DNA of 64,000 bases from Vreelandella nigrificans. GTDB taxonomy: Bacteria > Pseudomonadota > Gammaproteobacteria > Pseudomonadales > Halomonadaceae. The position numbers were made by a program, and so were the translations under genes. Location of the stretch: NCBI RefSeq assembly GCF_002374315.1, contig NZ_NWUX01000002.1:129150-193149 (forward strand), read 5' to 3'. Under the pieces are notes generated by a model that did not search any database, had not been told where the DNA came from, and saw only the letters and a program-made list of their open reading frames with translations. Position 1 is the stretch's first letter. Each line of letters opens with the position of its first letter. Positions 17,281 to 26,437 of this stretch are shown piece by piece.

Positions 17281-19332
17281 ATGACACCGCGCTCGCCCCA
17301 GCAAACGCTGAAGGACGTATTTGGTTTTGACGACTTTCGTGGCGGCCAGCAGGCGGTGGTGTCCAGGGTGTTGGACGGGCACTCAACAGCGGCGATTTTT
17401 GCCACCGGCGCGGGGAAGTCACTGTGCTATCAGCTCCCGGCGCTACATTTACCGTATTTAACCTTGGTGGTATCACCGCTGTTGGCGCTGATGCAGGACC
17501 AACTGGGGTTTCTGGTGCGGCACGGTGTGGCCGCGGCCAGCATTGATTCCACTCAAGACCGCGACACTACCCAGGATGTGATGGAGCGTGCCAAAAGCGG
17601 CGAACTGAAAATCCTTATGATTTCGGTAGAGCGGCTTAAGAACGAGCGTTTTCGCCATTTTTTACGTCAGGTTCAGATATCGCTGCTGGTGGTTGATGAA
17701 GCCCACTGTCTTTCCGAATGGGGACATAACTTTCGCCCTGATTACTTAAAACTGCCGGACTACCAGCGGGACTTCGCCATTCCCCAGGTGCTGCTGCTTA
17801 CCGCTACTGCGACGCCCACGGTGATTGCTGATATGGGCGAGAAGTTTGCTATCGCGCCAGAGAATGTCATCACCACTGGCTTTTATCGTTCCAATCTCGA
17901 ATTGCTGGTGGCTCCCGCCATGGAGGATCGCCAGCAGCAGCTGATCAACTGGCTGAAACCACAGATGCAACCGGGACGCGAAGCGCCGACGATTATTTAC
18001 GTCACCTTGCAACACACCGCTGAACAGGTGGCCAGCGCACTTGCAGCCCAGGGCATCGCCGCCCAGGCATACCACGCTGGGTTGGATTCAAGCCGCCGAG
18101 ATGAGATCCAGCATCAGTTTATGAGCGGCGCATCGCCCTGCATCGTAGCTACTATTGCCTTTGGCATGGGCATCGATAAAGGCAATATCCGTAACGTGGT
18201 GCACTATGACCTGCCCAAATCCATCGAGAACTACAGCCAGGAGATTGGCCGGGCAGGGCGCGATGGTCAGCCTTCCACCTGCCTGACCATGGCCGGTCGC
18301 GATGGCCTGCGGGTGCTGGAAAACTTCGTTTACGGCGACACCCCCGAGTACGCGGGCATTGTCCGCTTGCTGGAAGAGATCTCCACAGCAGGCCAAGCAC
18401 CTGATCGCCAGTGGGAGGTGCTGCTTAATACACTCTCCCGCGACACTAATATTCGCCTGCTGCCGCTTAAAACACTTTTGGTTCGTCTTGAAATGCACGG
18501 TGTGATTGCACCACGCTTTGCGTTTCTAGCCGAGTATCGGCTGCGCTACCACCTTGAGCCTAGTGAGTTGGTAAATCGTTTTGTAGGCGAGCGTGCGGCA
18601 TTTGTACGCCTGCTGGTCGACAATATTCCAATGGCTCGTACCTGGGGGACGGTAGATTTCGAGCGTCTGCACAGTGCGGGGCAGGCCCAGCAGATTGACG
18701 CTTCCCGTGCCCGCGTAATTACCGCTCTTGAGTACTTTCAGGATAAGGGATGGCTGACCCTGGAAGGCAAGCGGATGACCGATGTCTACGAGATCTGTCA
18801 GCCGAGCTTTTCCATTGAAACGCTGGCGAACCAGCTGTATGAAGACTGCCTCAATCGTGAACGTATTGAAATTGAGCGGCTGCAATCGATGCTAGCGCTG
18901 TTTGAATCGGAGAGTTGCCTAACACGGCGGTTGGCCATGCACTTTGGTGATAGTACCTTTGGTGATAGTACCTTTGGCGATAGCGCTTTTGATGCGCCAA
19001 GCGATGCATCACTTCAGACTGAGCAAAGCCGCTGTGGCCACTGCTCGGTGTGTTACGGCCACCCGGTAAAACTCCCAGGTGCACCGCCACAGCCTGAATT
19101 AACGGCTGCTGATTTTCAGCGCTACGCAACGCCGCTAATTGAGCATCATACTGAAAAGGTCGGCCAGCCGCCCAATGCACAGCGGCTGGCGCACTTCCTG
19201 TGTGGGTTAACCATGCCGATCTTCACCCCACTCAAAGCACGTAGCCTTAACGGCTTTGCAGTCTTTGAGCAGCGCACCTACCCGGAGGTGCACCAGTGGG
19301 CGGAGAGCTACTTAGCTCACGCTGACAGTTGA
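17281..19332 (+). CDS. RecQ family ATP-dependent DNA helicase
   Basis: A 683-residue superfamily 2 helicase. Motif 0/I: FRGGQQAVV and ATGAGKSLCYQLPAL (residues 20-50); motif II DEAHCLSEWGHNFRPDY near 135; motif III TATATP near 170; motif V-VI with ATIAFGMGIDKGNIRNVVHYDLPKS (shown in parts) and QEIGRAGRDG near 325. A cysteine group C-GHCSVC near residue 580 resembles the RecQ zinc site. It is longer and less regular than E. coli RecQ and does not show a clear HRDC domain, so it is probably a RecQ relative rather than RecQ itself. A three-copy 15-bp repeat interrupts the zinc region at 18943-18987. Confidence 0.85.
   Translation: MTPRSPQQTLKDVFGFDDFRGGQQAVVSRVLDGHSTAAIFATGAGKSLCYQLPALHLPYLTLVVSPLLALMQDQLGFLVRHGVAAASIDSTQDRDTTQDVMERAKSGELKILMISVERLKNERFRHFLRQVQISLLVVDEAHCLSEWGHNFRPDYLKLPDYQRDFAIPQVLLLTATATPTVIADMGEKFAIAPENVITTGFYRSNLELLVAPAMEDRQQQLINWLKPQMQPGREAPTIIYVTLQHTAEQVASALAAQGIAAQAYHAGLDSSRRDEIQHQFMSGASPCIVATIAFGMGIDKGNIRNVVHYDLPKSIENYSQEIGRAGRDGQPSTCLTMAGRDGLRVLENFVYGDTPEYAGIVRLLEEISTAGQAPDRQWEVLLNTLSRDTNIRLLPLKTLLVRLEMHGVIAPRFAFLAEYRLRYHLEPSELVNRFVGERAAFVRLLVDNIPMARTWGTVDFERLHSAGQAQQIDASRARVITALEYFQDKGWLTLEGKRMTDVYEICQPSFSIETLANQLYEDCLNRERIEIERLQSMLALFESESCLTRRLAMHFGDSTFGDSTFGDSAFDAPSDASLQTEQSRCGHCSVCYGHPVKLPGAPPQPELTAADFQRYATPLIEHHTEKVGQPPNAQRLAHFLCGLTMPIFTPLKARSLNGFAVFEQRTYPEVHQWAESYLAHADS
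18943..18987 (+). repeat. In-frame 15-bp tandem repeat in the helicase gene
   Basis: Three consecutive copies of TTTGGTGATAGTACC (the last slightly diverged) encode FGDST FGDST FGDSA between the helicase winged-helix region and the cysteine cluster. Because the unit is five codons, copy-number change keeps the frame. Confidence 0.85.
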
Positions 19333-19360
19333 TGGTGTGTGGGTCGATATTGGCTACACC

Positions 19361-20587
19361 CTACTCCCAAGCAGGGAAGGGATCAGGCAGTTGCTTCCAC
19401 GCTTCCATGCCTTTCAGTAGTTCATCTTCGCTTAATAGGCAGGCATCCAATGCCTCGCGCATTTTGGCTTGATCCAGATTCTGACCGATGAACACCAGCT
19501 CTTGGCGCATATCGCCAAACGGTTCTTCCCATTTCTCCTGGATGAATTGACGATACTCTGGGTCGCTGGGCCAGCGCTCTTCGGGAATCGCCTTCCAGAA
19601 CATACCGGCTACACCGTGGTGGGCGATACCTCCGGCCTGACTCCACTGACCAGCCCACTGCGGGCGAGTGGCCAGCCAGAAAAAACCTTTTGAGCGTAGC
19701 AGCCCCTTGCCAAACCAGTCGGCGTGCAGCAGGTCATGGAATTTAGCTGGGTGAAATGGCCTACGGGCATGGTAGGCAAAACTACCGATGCCATACTCTT
19801 CGGTTTCCGGTACGTGCTCTCCGCGCATCTCTTTGAGCCAGCCGGGCGCTTGCTGGGCACGCTCAAAGTTGAACTTGCCGGTATCCAACACTTTGTCCAG
19901 CGGCACGCCGCCTTGGGTAATCGGAACGAGTTCGGCATCGGGGTTCAGCGAGTGCAAAATCGCCTTCAGAGCCTCAAGCTCTTGTTTGCTGATCAGGTCG
20001 GTCTTACTGATTAACAGTACATCGCAAAATTCGATCTGATCGACCAACAGGTCGGCGACATTGCGTTCGTCTTCCTCACCTAAACTCTCGCCTGCCTCTG
20101 CAAGGCTTTGCGCTTCGCGATATTGGGCAAGAAAGTTGGCTCCATCAACGACAGTGACCAACGTATCTAGCCGTGCTACATGGGAAAGGCTCTGGCCACT
20201 TTCATCTTCAAAGGTAAAGGTTTCCGCCACGGGCAGCGGCTCGGAAATCCCGGTTGACTCTATGACTAGGTAATCGAACTTGCCTTCTCGTGCCAGTTGA
20301 CTGACTTCTTCTAATAAGTCTTCACGCAGGGTGCAGCAGATGCAGCCATTGCTCATCTCTACCAAGCGCTCTTCGGAGCGGTTCAGAGCAATATCGCCAT
20401 CTAACGTCGACTCACCAGGGCCTCCGCGCACTAGTGCACCGTCGATATTCACCTCGCTCATATCGTTAACGATCACGGCTACGCGGCGCCCTTCACGGTT
20501 GGCAAGAATATGATTGAGTACGGTGGTTTTACCGGCACCAAGAAAACCCGAGAGCACGGTCACGGGGAGTGGAGTAAATGCGGTCAT
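19361..20587 (-). CDS. COG0523 family GTPase, zinc metallochaperone type (ZigA/YciC-like)
   Basis: A 408-residue G3E GTPase. Walker [10 protein letters not shown] at residues 14-22, the metal-binding GCICC at 81-85, ESTGISEP near 110-120 and the guanine motif SKTD near 195. A histidine/aspartate-containing C-terminal CobW_C domain follows. Such proteins load or distribute zinc when it is scarce. The frame is open to 20914, but I start at the ATG at 20587, which gives the expected [21 protein letters not shown]-terminus with AGAGG-like purines upstream. A Zur-like box lies at 20619-20633, fitting zinc-starvation induction. Which enzyme it serves is unknown; other COG0523 proteins serve cobalt or nitrile hydratase. 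Confidence 0.9.
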   Translation of the reverse strand: MTAFTPLPVTVLSGFLGAGKTTVLNHILANREGRRVAVIVNDMSEVNIDGALVRGGPGESTLDGDIALNRSEERLVEMSNGCICCTLREDLLEEVSQLAREGKFDYLVIESTGISEPLPVAETFTFEDESGQSLSHVARLDTLVTVVDGANFLAQYREAQSLAEAGESLGEEDERNVADLLVDQIEFCDVLLISKTDLISKQELEALKAILHSLNPDAELVPITQGGVPLDKVLDTGKFNFERAQQAPGWLKEMRGEHVPETEEYGIGSFAYHARRPFHPAKFHDLLHADWFGKGLLRSKGFFWLATRPQWAGQWSQAGGIAHHGVAGMFWKAIPEERWPSDPEYRQFIQEKWEEPFGDMRQELVFIGQNLDQAKMREALDACLLSEDELLKGMEAWKQLPDPFPAWE

Positions 20588-20618
20588 TGCTAGACAACCT
20601 CTAAATGGGTTTGTGTTA

Positions 20619-20633
20619 TGTGATAATATAACA
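20619..20633 (-). promoter_or_regulatory. Zur-like operator upstream of the COG0523 gene
   Basis: On the minus strand TGTTATATTATCACA matches the Zur 15-mer TGTTATANTATAACA at all but one informative position. It lies about 32 bases upstream of the COG0523 start. This is the second such box in the window (the other is at 3325-3339). Confidence 0.7.
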
Positions 20634-20741
20634 ATAAAGAGGTTGCTATAGAAAGGTCTGTTTTGGAAGTGTATGTAACATGGGCAAAGAAACGCTGGTT
20701 TAAAAAGAGCTGGATTACCAGAGGTAGCAATCTTTAGACCT

Positions 20742-22229
20742 TTAAAAGCCCATAAACCCTTCAGCACTGCTGATGGGCCTGGCCTGGGTGAGATAGTCAA
20801 GGTCGATGCGTGGCCGCTCCAGGGAAGTATCGCCGGTAAATAGAATCTCCAATTCTCGGGCGAAGGCGAGCGTCTGCAGGTCGCTGCCACGCCGACCGAT
20901 AATCTGCAGGCCAAATGGCAAGCCGTTACGGTCGCGCCCGGTGGGTAAGGTTACTGAAGGATGACCCGCCAGAGTTGAGGCGTAGGCCATGGAGAGCCAG
21001 TGATAGTAGCTCTGCGTGGGTTGCCCATCAACCTCGGTAGGGTAGAGTTCATGCCAGTCGCGGGGGCTAATGGTAGCGGTCGGCGCGAGGACAAAGTCGT
21101 ACTGCTCGAAAAACTGCTGCCAGTGGCGGTAAAGCGTCGTCTGGTTAGTCATCGCACGAACCACGTCGAGGGCGGAATAGCCTTCGCCTTCCTGGACGTT
21201 GTCGCGCACGTTCGGCCCTACTTTATCTGGGTATTGTTGCAGCAGCTCTCGGTGATGACCGGAGAAACCCAGCGCACGAAGAATCGCGAACGTATCGTCG
21301 GCCTGTAAGCACTCGGGGTGGGTGTCATCCAGTTGCCCGAATACATGGCCAAAGCGCTGAAGCTTGTCACTAAAACTATCGGCGACCAGCTTCTCCGTCA
21401 TGGTGAAACCGAAGTCCGACGTGAAGGCTACACGGGCGCTGCAGAGATCATAGTGGGGTAGATGGCGAAATGGCTCGGGGTGGTAGGCTGCTTGTCCATC
21501 GATAACGGGCACCCAGGGGTCGCGGCGGTCGGGGCGGATCATTGTTGAGAGCATGAGCGCGGCATCGTCTACGGTGCGGGCCATGGGGCCACTCAACGAC
21601 ATTGGTAGCCAGCCCATCGGACGGTTATGCCCAGGAACAACACCAGGAGACGGACGAAAGCCGACTACGCCACAAAACGCCGCTGGGGTACGCAAGCTGC
21701 CACCGGTATCTGAACCGGTGGCTAACGGTGCCATACCACAAGCAAGAGCAACAGCAGAACCGCCGGAAGAGCCGGCAGCAGAGCGGGTAAGGTCGAAGGG
21801 ATTGGCAGTGACACCATAAACCGCATTACGGGTATTGCCTCCGGCGCTCCACTCGGGGTTATTGGTTTTACCCATCACCACGGCGCCTTCCTGGCGTAGC
21901 TGGGCCACCATTGCATCGTCACCTTGGGCAGTATTGTCGGCGTAAATTTGGCTGCCGAAGGTGGTGGGTAACCCGGCAACATCGACCATATCTTTCACAC
22001 ATAACGGCAGCCCATGCAGAGCCCCCAACCTTTCACCACCATCAATGGCATGTTGAGCCTTGCGAGCGGCCAGGCGCATGGCGTCAAAGTTCTGCGCTAC
22101 CAGCGCATTGACAGCAGGGTTGACTGCCTCTGTGCGGGCGATGCAGCTTTCAGTCAGCTCGATTGCAGAGAGTTGTTTGGAGGCCATCAGGCGGCGTGCT
22201 TCAACAGCACTTAGGTCACAAGGATTCAT
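20742..22229 (-). CDS. Amidase signature family hydrolase
   Basis: A 495-residue hydrolase of the amidase signature family (GatA/FAAH relatives). The catalytic triad is visible: lysine 79 in LCVKDMVD, the cis-serine near 154-155 in AAGSSGGSA, and the nucleophile serine 178 in GSDTGGSLR. It lacks a signal peptide and should be cytoplasmic. There is no gatC or gatB neighbour, so it is not the tRNA amidotransferase. It is probably monocistronic. The pseudogene of a LysR regulator lies upstream in divergent orientation and may once have controlled it. The substrate is unknown. Confidence 0.87.
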   Translation of the reverse strand: MNPCDLSAVEARRLMASKQLSAIELTESCIARTEAVNPAVNALVAQNFDAMRLAARKAQHAIDGGERLGALHGLPLCVKDMVDVAGLPTTFGSQIYADNTAQGDDAMVAQLRQEGAVVMGKTNNPEWSAGGNTRNAVYGVTANPFDLTRSAAGSSGGSAVALACGMAPLATGSDTGGSLRTPAAFCGVVGFRPSPGVVPGHNRPMGWLPMSLSGPMARTVDDAALMLSTMIRPDRRDPWVPVIDGQAAYHPEPFRHLPHYDLCSARVAFTSDFGFTMTEKLVADSFSDKLQRFGHVFGQLDDTHPECLQADDTFAILRALGFSGHHRELLQQYPDKVGPNVRDNVQEGEGYSALDVVRAMTNQTTLYRHWQQFFEQYDFVLAPTATISPRDWHELYPTEVDGQPTQSYYHWLSMAYASTLAGHPSVTLPTGRDRNGLPFGLQIIGRRGSDLQTLAFARELEILFTGDTSLERPRIDLDYLTQARPISSAEGFMGF

Positions 22230-22410
22230 TGATTTATCCCTATCAAAATATCGAGTTAGCTAGCGGGTGCAAAGGCGGTGAAAGCCCAGGAACGCCCCGG
22301 TGCTGCGTCAATCAATTGACGCGTGTAAGCCGCTTAAGGGCTGACTAATGCTGGCTGTATCGGCCCATACTCAACCGTGCCAAGTTAGCCCATCACTCAG
22401 TGTAAAAAAG

Positions 22411-22675
22411 TCCTATGTCATTCGCCAATACCGTGAAAAGCATCACGGCATCCATTTTGAATTAATGGTGGCCTCTTCCACCGGGGTGACACAGAGGGTA
22501 TGCGAAGGATTGCTAATTGAACCTGCACTAGTAAACAACTATCTCACTACCTTGGTGTATGTTGCGGCCTGCAAAGGAGGTAATGTTAATTGGCGACGTG
22601 TCAGTGCGTCATCTAAGTGAGGGTGCTGAGTTAGTCCCTATTCGAGATCGAGAAATGTGTAGTCGCTGGGTTTGA
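22411..22675 (+). pseudogene. Decayed LysR regulator remnant
   Basis: Two frames carry pieces of a LysR effector domain like that of the intact regulator at 14241. The first reads REKHHGIHFELMVASSTGVT, which parallels RKRYSGIHFHLMVGAPSEAT. After a frame change near 22583 the sequence reads GDVSVRHLSEGAELVPIRDR then EMCSRWV and a stop, paralleling GEVSVRYRIHQQRVVAIPIR then DQGMDSRFV. The DNA-binding domain and the middle of the effector domain are missing. It lies divergent from the amidase gene. This is a clear relic rather than a functional short gene. Confidence 0.8.
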
Positions 22676-22677
22676 GA

Positions 22678-22953
22678 TCAGCGCTTATATTGCGTCGGGC
22701 AGTAGCCGCGTATGACATCTGTTGATCGCAGGGAGGTATGTTTGGTCGCTCGGCCAGTAACGCGCTTGCGCCAAAGGCGGAATGACGCAGGCTTTAACTG
22801 ATTTCTCATCACTTCAATCACGTCTGGCTCAGCAAGGCCAAACAGTGTCTCGATGGCTTCAAATGGCGTGCGGTCTTCCCAGGCCATTTCAATAATTCGG
22901 GATTGCTCGTCGTCAGGTAGATGGCGAAAACGTTCCACGATAGCTTTAGGCAT
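22678..22953 (-). CDS. DUF2805 (TIGR03643) family protein
   Basis: A 91-residue protein with the family pattern RIIEMAWEDRTPFEAIETLF then FGLAEPDVIEVMRNQLKP and SFRLWRKRVTGRATKH. The family is small, conserved and of unknown function; the layout suggests a helix-turn-helix-like fold. The last 20 residues extend past the conserved core. Its stop lies only two bases beyond the end of the LysR relic on the opposite strand. It is probably monocistronic. Confidence 0.85.
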   Translation of the reverse strand: MPKAIVERFRHLPDDEQSRIIEMAWEDRTPFEAIETLFGLAEPDVIEVMRNQLKPASFRLWRKRVTGRATKHTSLRSTDVIRGYCPTQYKR

Positions 22954-23107
22954 GAGACACCCTAAATATTGAGTAATAGAGGGAAATTATTGTACCACTG
23001 TTATGCAAAGTGTGTGGCAGTGTACTAGAAGTGGCAGTAGGCTGCACGCGATGCGAGAAGTAGGCCATTTGTCTGAAACAATGCGTGATCCATACTGAGC
23101 ATTTGAT

Positions 23108-23722
23108 CTACTTTATGGCTAACAGCGCACGGAAAAGCCCATTCATCAATACGGGTTCATCTCGGCGGATGTTAAAACCAGCCTGTTGGATAAGAGGCGT
23201 TGCTTGGCGGGTAATATCTGTGGCGATAAGCGATGTAATGGCGTTCAACGCTCGACGACCTAGTCCAGCAGTATGAGTATCGGGTTGAAATTTATCCATG
23301 ACACAGAGCTGGCCACTGTTCCTCAACACTCGGTGTGCTTCGGCTAGCCCCTGTTCTGGGTTTGGCATTACCGCCAAAATAAGGTGCATGATTACCACAT
23401 CGAAGTGCTCATCTGGATACTCTAGCGCGGCTGCATCCATCACGCGACACTCAACATCCCGCCGTGCCTTCTCTGCCCGTTCACGGGCGCGCTTTACCAT
23501 GGCTGGTGTTAAGTCCGTAAGGTGTGCTTCGAGCTCGTGGGGCAAGTAAGGCAGGTCTAAACCGGTCCCAGCACCCACCAGCAAAACGCGCATACCGGGC
23601 TCCCAGTCAACTTGGCCAAGTGCGATTCTGCGCGGTTTACAAAATGCTTTGGTTGCTACCAGGTCGTATACCGGTGCATAGATGCTATAACGCAGGCGAT
23701 TCCAGGTTGTTGTATTTATCAT
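23108..23722 (-). CDS. Class I SAM-dependent methyltransferase (PmtA/UbiE-like)
   Basis: A 204-residue methyltransferase. The SAM site is VLLVGAGTGLDLPYL (motif I) at about residues 46-60, with DLTPAMV near 72, DAAALEYPDEHFDVVIMHL near 95-115, and HRVLRNSGQL near 135. The N-terminal IYAPVYD segment resembles bacterial phosphatidylethanolamine N-methyltransferases (PmtA). It follows a EutR-like regulator gene by 21 bases on the same strand, so it may share its transcript. Substrate not proven: a phospholipid methylation role is inference. Confidence 0.75.
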   Translation of the reverse strand: MINTTTWNRLRYSIYAPVYDLVATKAFCKPRRIALGQVDWEPGMRVLLVGAGTGLDLPYLPHELEAHLTDLTPAMVKRARERAEKARRDVECRVMDAAALEYPDEHFDVVIMHLILAVMPNPEQGLAEAHRVLRNSGQLCVMDKFQPDTHTAGLGRRALNAITSLIATDITRQATPLIQQAGFNIRRDEPVLMNGLFRALLAIK

Positions 23723-23743
23723 AAATTCCCTTTGATAGCGCGG

Positions 23744-24688
23744 TTAACAAGCTGTACTTAATGTCTGTGACGGGCACTCGCCAAACTGCTGCTTGTAGTC
23801 ATGGGCAAACTGCCCCAAGTGCCAAAATCCCCAGTAGGTGGCAATGTCGGTTACCGTTTGTGGCGGCCTTGCAGCGCGTAGGGCACGCCTTACCCGGTTT
23901 AGCCGCGTTAAGCGTAGGAACTGCAGCGGACTAATACCTAAAATGGTGGTAAAGCTGTACTGCAGTGTTCGCCTGCTTACATGGGTAAGCTCGCAAAGTG
24001 CATCTATGGTCATAGGCCCTTCAAGGTGTTCATCTACATAGCTCTTTACCCGGTCAACTACGGCTTTACGGTGGGCATAACTGGGCGGCAGCTCATGGCT
24101 GGGATGATTCGCCTGCAGTAGCTCAAGAAGCCCTGTTAACAGAATGTCTTGATGGATATTTTCTGCTATCACACCTTGTTGATGGGTGAGCAGCCGTTCA
24201 AGTAAAAACGAGATAGCTCGCAGCGTGGCCGGGTCTGCATGGCGTCGTGGTGAGCAGTGCCATTTCTCATCGATCACAATACCTTGGCGCTTCGCAGCTG
24301 CTTGGAGCAGTGGTAGCCGAATTACCAAACCATAAATATTGAAAGCTTCTGGCGTTACTAGTTCAAAATCGCGCCCGCCGGGTCGGCACATTATCTCGTG
24401 CACTTCTAATGCCTGACCGTTGATCCGAGAGTCATTTGGTTGTGGTGGAATTCCCAGCCATAGCGAGTCTTCCCACACTCGGCACTCTTGGCGCAGCGCC
24501 TGGCCGGTATGCTCTTTAAATACCTGAATGGCCGGTAGCGCAATTTCATCCAGCCGGCCGTAAAAGCGGCCTGGGCTTAGTTGGTCATACTGCTGCTGCC
24601 AGCGGGTCAGGTTCTGAGCATGCTCGTCGGCATCAAATGCTTCTTGTGTGCACTTTTTTGGTGCGATGTCTTGGCTCGTCAAGGTCAT
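23744..24688 (-). CDS. eutR: AraC family transcriptional regulator, EutR-like
   Basis: A 314-residue regulator with a C-terminal AraC helix-turn-helix pair (MTIDALCELTHVSRRTLQYS and TDIATYWGFWHLGQFAHDYK near residues 240-300) and an N-terminal effector domain of the type found with ethanolamine systems. The start ATG at 24688 follows GGAGC by a normal distance; a further upstream ATG at 24724 is less likely. It is divergent from eutB and is the probable activator of the ethanolamine genes, with a 15-bp repeat array between them as a possible target. Confidence 0.8.
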   Translation of the reverse strand: MTLTSQDIAPKKCTQEAFDADEHAQNLTRWQQQYDQLSPGRFYGRLDEIALPAIQVFKEHTGQALRQECRVWEDSLWLGIPPQPNDSRINGQALEVHEIMCRPGGRDFELVTPEAFNIYGLVIRLPLLQAAAKRQGIVIDEKWHCSPRRHADPATLRAISFLLERLLTHQQGVIAENIHQDILLTGLLELLQANHPSHELPPSYAHRKAVVDRVKSYVDEHLEGPMTIDALCELTHVSRRTLQYSFTTILGISPLQFLRLTRLNRVRRALRAARPPQTVTDIATYWGFWHLGQFAHDYKQQFGECPSQTLSTAC

Positions 24689-24920
24689 CTGAAGCTCCAG
24701 TGGGCGTGATGAAGGCGCTATCACGTCGCATGCTTATTGTTAATTCATTGTATTTATTCTGTTTTTCATAATTGTGGCAGGTTTGCCGAAACTCGATACT
24801 CCCCGTCTATTGATAGCGCTATTGTGAGAACAAGCAAGTTTTGTTCCTCAACGCGCATGCTGCGCACTTGTTTTGAGGCTGTGCAGCTGTATTTGACATG
24901 TTGAACATAAAGCAGCTGTC

Positions 24921-25004
24921 TTTGACATAGTTCGTTTGGACATAGCTAGTTTTGACATAGTTAGTTTCGAAATAGCTAGTTTTGAAATAGTCGGCTTTGA
25001 AATA
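24921..25004 (+). repeat. 15-bp tandem repeat array upstream of eutB
   Basis: Five to six imperfect copies of a roughly 15-base unit, consensus TTTTGACATAGTTAG, run from 24921 to 25004 and end 17 bases before eutB. Later copies carry GAAATAG in place of GACATAG. Weaker copies precede it (24892, 24901). Tandem spacing resembles iterated binding sites, and each unit also contains a TTGACA- or TTGAAA-like promoter element. Confidence 0.85.
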
Positions 25005-25021
25005 TAAAAAAGGAAGGTCAT

Positions 25022-26437
25022 ATGGCGCAGACCTATCACACCACTGTGGGAAGCCGCCGCTATCGCTTTAACGGTTTGGCTGAGTTGATGGCTAAGGCGA
25101 CACCTCCTCGCTCCGGGGACCGGTTGGCAGGCGTGATCGCTGAATCTGCGGAAGAGCGGGTAGTGGCACAAATGGTGCTAGCGGAGCTGCCACTCACCAC
25201 ATTTTTAAATGATGTGCTGATTCCCTACGAGCAAGATGAGATTACGCGATTAATTATCGATGACCATGATACGAACGCTTTTGCGCCGTTGCGTCATCTA
25301 ACGGTTGGTGACTTTCGTAATTGGCTGTTATCTGACCACGCGACCAGCGACGTGTTAGCTGCTGTACGCGCTGGCATTACCCCTGAAATGGCGGCAGCTG
25401 TCAGCAAATTGATGCGTAATCAGGATTTGATGCTGGTAGCCAAAAAGTGCCAGGTGACGACGGCATTTCGCAATACGATTGGTTTGCCGGGGCGACTATC
25501 GACGCGTCTGCAGCCTAATCATCCCACTGATGACGTCACTGGCATTGCCGCCAGTATCCTGGATGGCCTGCTGTATGGAAGCGGGGATGCAGTGATTGGC
25601 ATCAACCCTGCTACTGATAATGTCGCCCAAAGCGTCAAACTGATGAGGCTGATGGATGATGTCATTCAGAAGTACGAGATTCCCACCCAGTCCTGTGTAC
25701 TCACCCATGTTACCAACACACTGGAAGCGATTGAGCAGGGCGCGCCGGTAGATCTCGTCTTTCAATCCATCGGTGGTACCGAAGCCACCAACCGTAGTTT
25801 TGGTTTTGATTTAAGCACCTTGGCGGAAGCCGAAGCAGCAGCTCAGACACTGAATAGGGGGACGGTCGGGCGCAATGTGATGTATTTCGAAACCGGCCAG
25901 GGTAGTTCACTTTCTGCTGATGCCCACCATGGTCTGGATCAACAAACCTGCGAAGCTCGAGCCTACGCCGTGGCGCGTAAGTTCAATCCGTTGCTGGTGA
26001 ATACGGTAGTGGGATTTATTGGCCCTGAGTATTTGTACGATGGCAAAGAGATTACTCGAGCGGGCTTGGAAGATCACTTTTGTGGAAAATTGCTAGGTGT
26101 GCCGATGGGCTGTGACGTGTGTTATACCAACCACGCTAGTGCCGATCAGAATGATATGGACAATCTGCTGACGCTGTTAGGCGTGGCGGGTTGTAGCTTT
26201 GTGATGGGCATCCCCGGCTCGGATGACATCATGCTCAACTACCAAACGACCTCTTTCCACGATGCGCTTTACGCAAGGCGTGTGCTTGGCCTAAAAGCAG
26301 CCCCGGAATTCGAGGAGTGGCTGGCGAAAATGCAGATCTTTCAAGATGTTTCTGCATACCGATTAAATGACCAACTACCCGCTGCCTTCGCGAATAGCCT
26401 GCGCCACCTGCCGAAGGAGCCTTCCCGTGACGCCTGA
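25022..26437 (+). CDS. eutB: Ethanolamine ammonia-lyase large subunit
   Basis: A 471-residue catalytic subunit of the adenosylcobalamin-dependent lyase that converts ethanolamine to acetaldehyde and ammonia. The EutB core is present: LVAKKCQVTTAFRNTIGLPG, IGINPATDNVAQSVKLMRLM, LVFQSIGGTEATNRSFGFDL, FETGQGSSLSADAHHGLDQQ and GCDVCYTNHASADQNDMDNL. AAGGAAGG lies 5 bases upstream of the ATG. Its end overlaps the eutC start. No microcompartment, reactivase (eutA) or aldehyde dehydrogenase genes are in view; the enzyme needs vitamin B12 supplied elsewhere. Confidence 0.95.
   Translation: MAQTYHTTVGSRRYRFNGLAELMAKATPPRSGDRLAGVIAESAEERVVAQMVLAELPLTTFLNDVLIPYEQDEITRLIIDDHDTNAFAPLRHLTVGDFRNWLLSDHATSDVLAAVRAGITPEMAAAVSKLMRNQDLMLVAKKCQVTTAFRNTIGLPGRLSTRLQPNHPTDDVTGIAASILDGLLYGSGDAVIGINPATDNVAQSVKLMRLMDDVIQKYEIPTQSCVLTHVTNTLEAIEQGAPVDLVFQSIGGTEATNRSFGFDLSTLAEAEAAAQTLNRGTVGRNVMYFETGQGSSLSADAHHGLDQQTCEARAYAVARKFNPLLVNTVVGFIGPEYLYDGKEITRAGLEDHFCGKLLGVPMGCDVCYTNHASADQNDMDNLLTLLGVAGCSFVMGIPGSDDIMLNYQTTSFHDALYARRVLGLKAAPEFEEWLAKMQIFQDVSAYRLNDQLPAAFANSLRHLPKEPSRDA

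Noticed and set aside
20588..20914. Extended N-terminus of the COG0523 gene
   Set aside because: The extra 109 residues are unlike the family and would place the Zur-like box inside the coding region.
22348..22620. Small plus-strand frame as a functional gene
   Set aside because: It is the first half of a frame-broken LysR remnant; the C-terminal part continues in another frame.
24848..25171. Minus-strand frame of 107 codons opposite eutB
   Set aside because: Its ISKLA/MSKLA repeats are only a translation of the 15-bp DNA repeat array; no family match or ribosome site.
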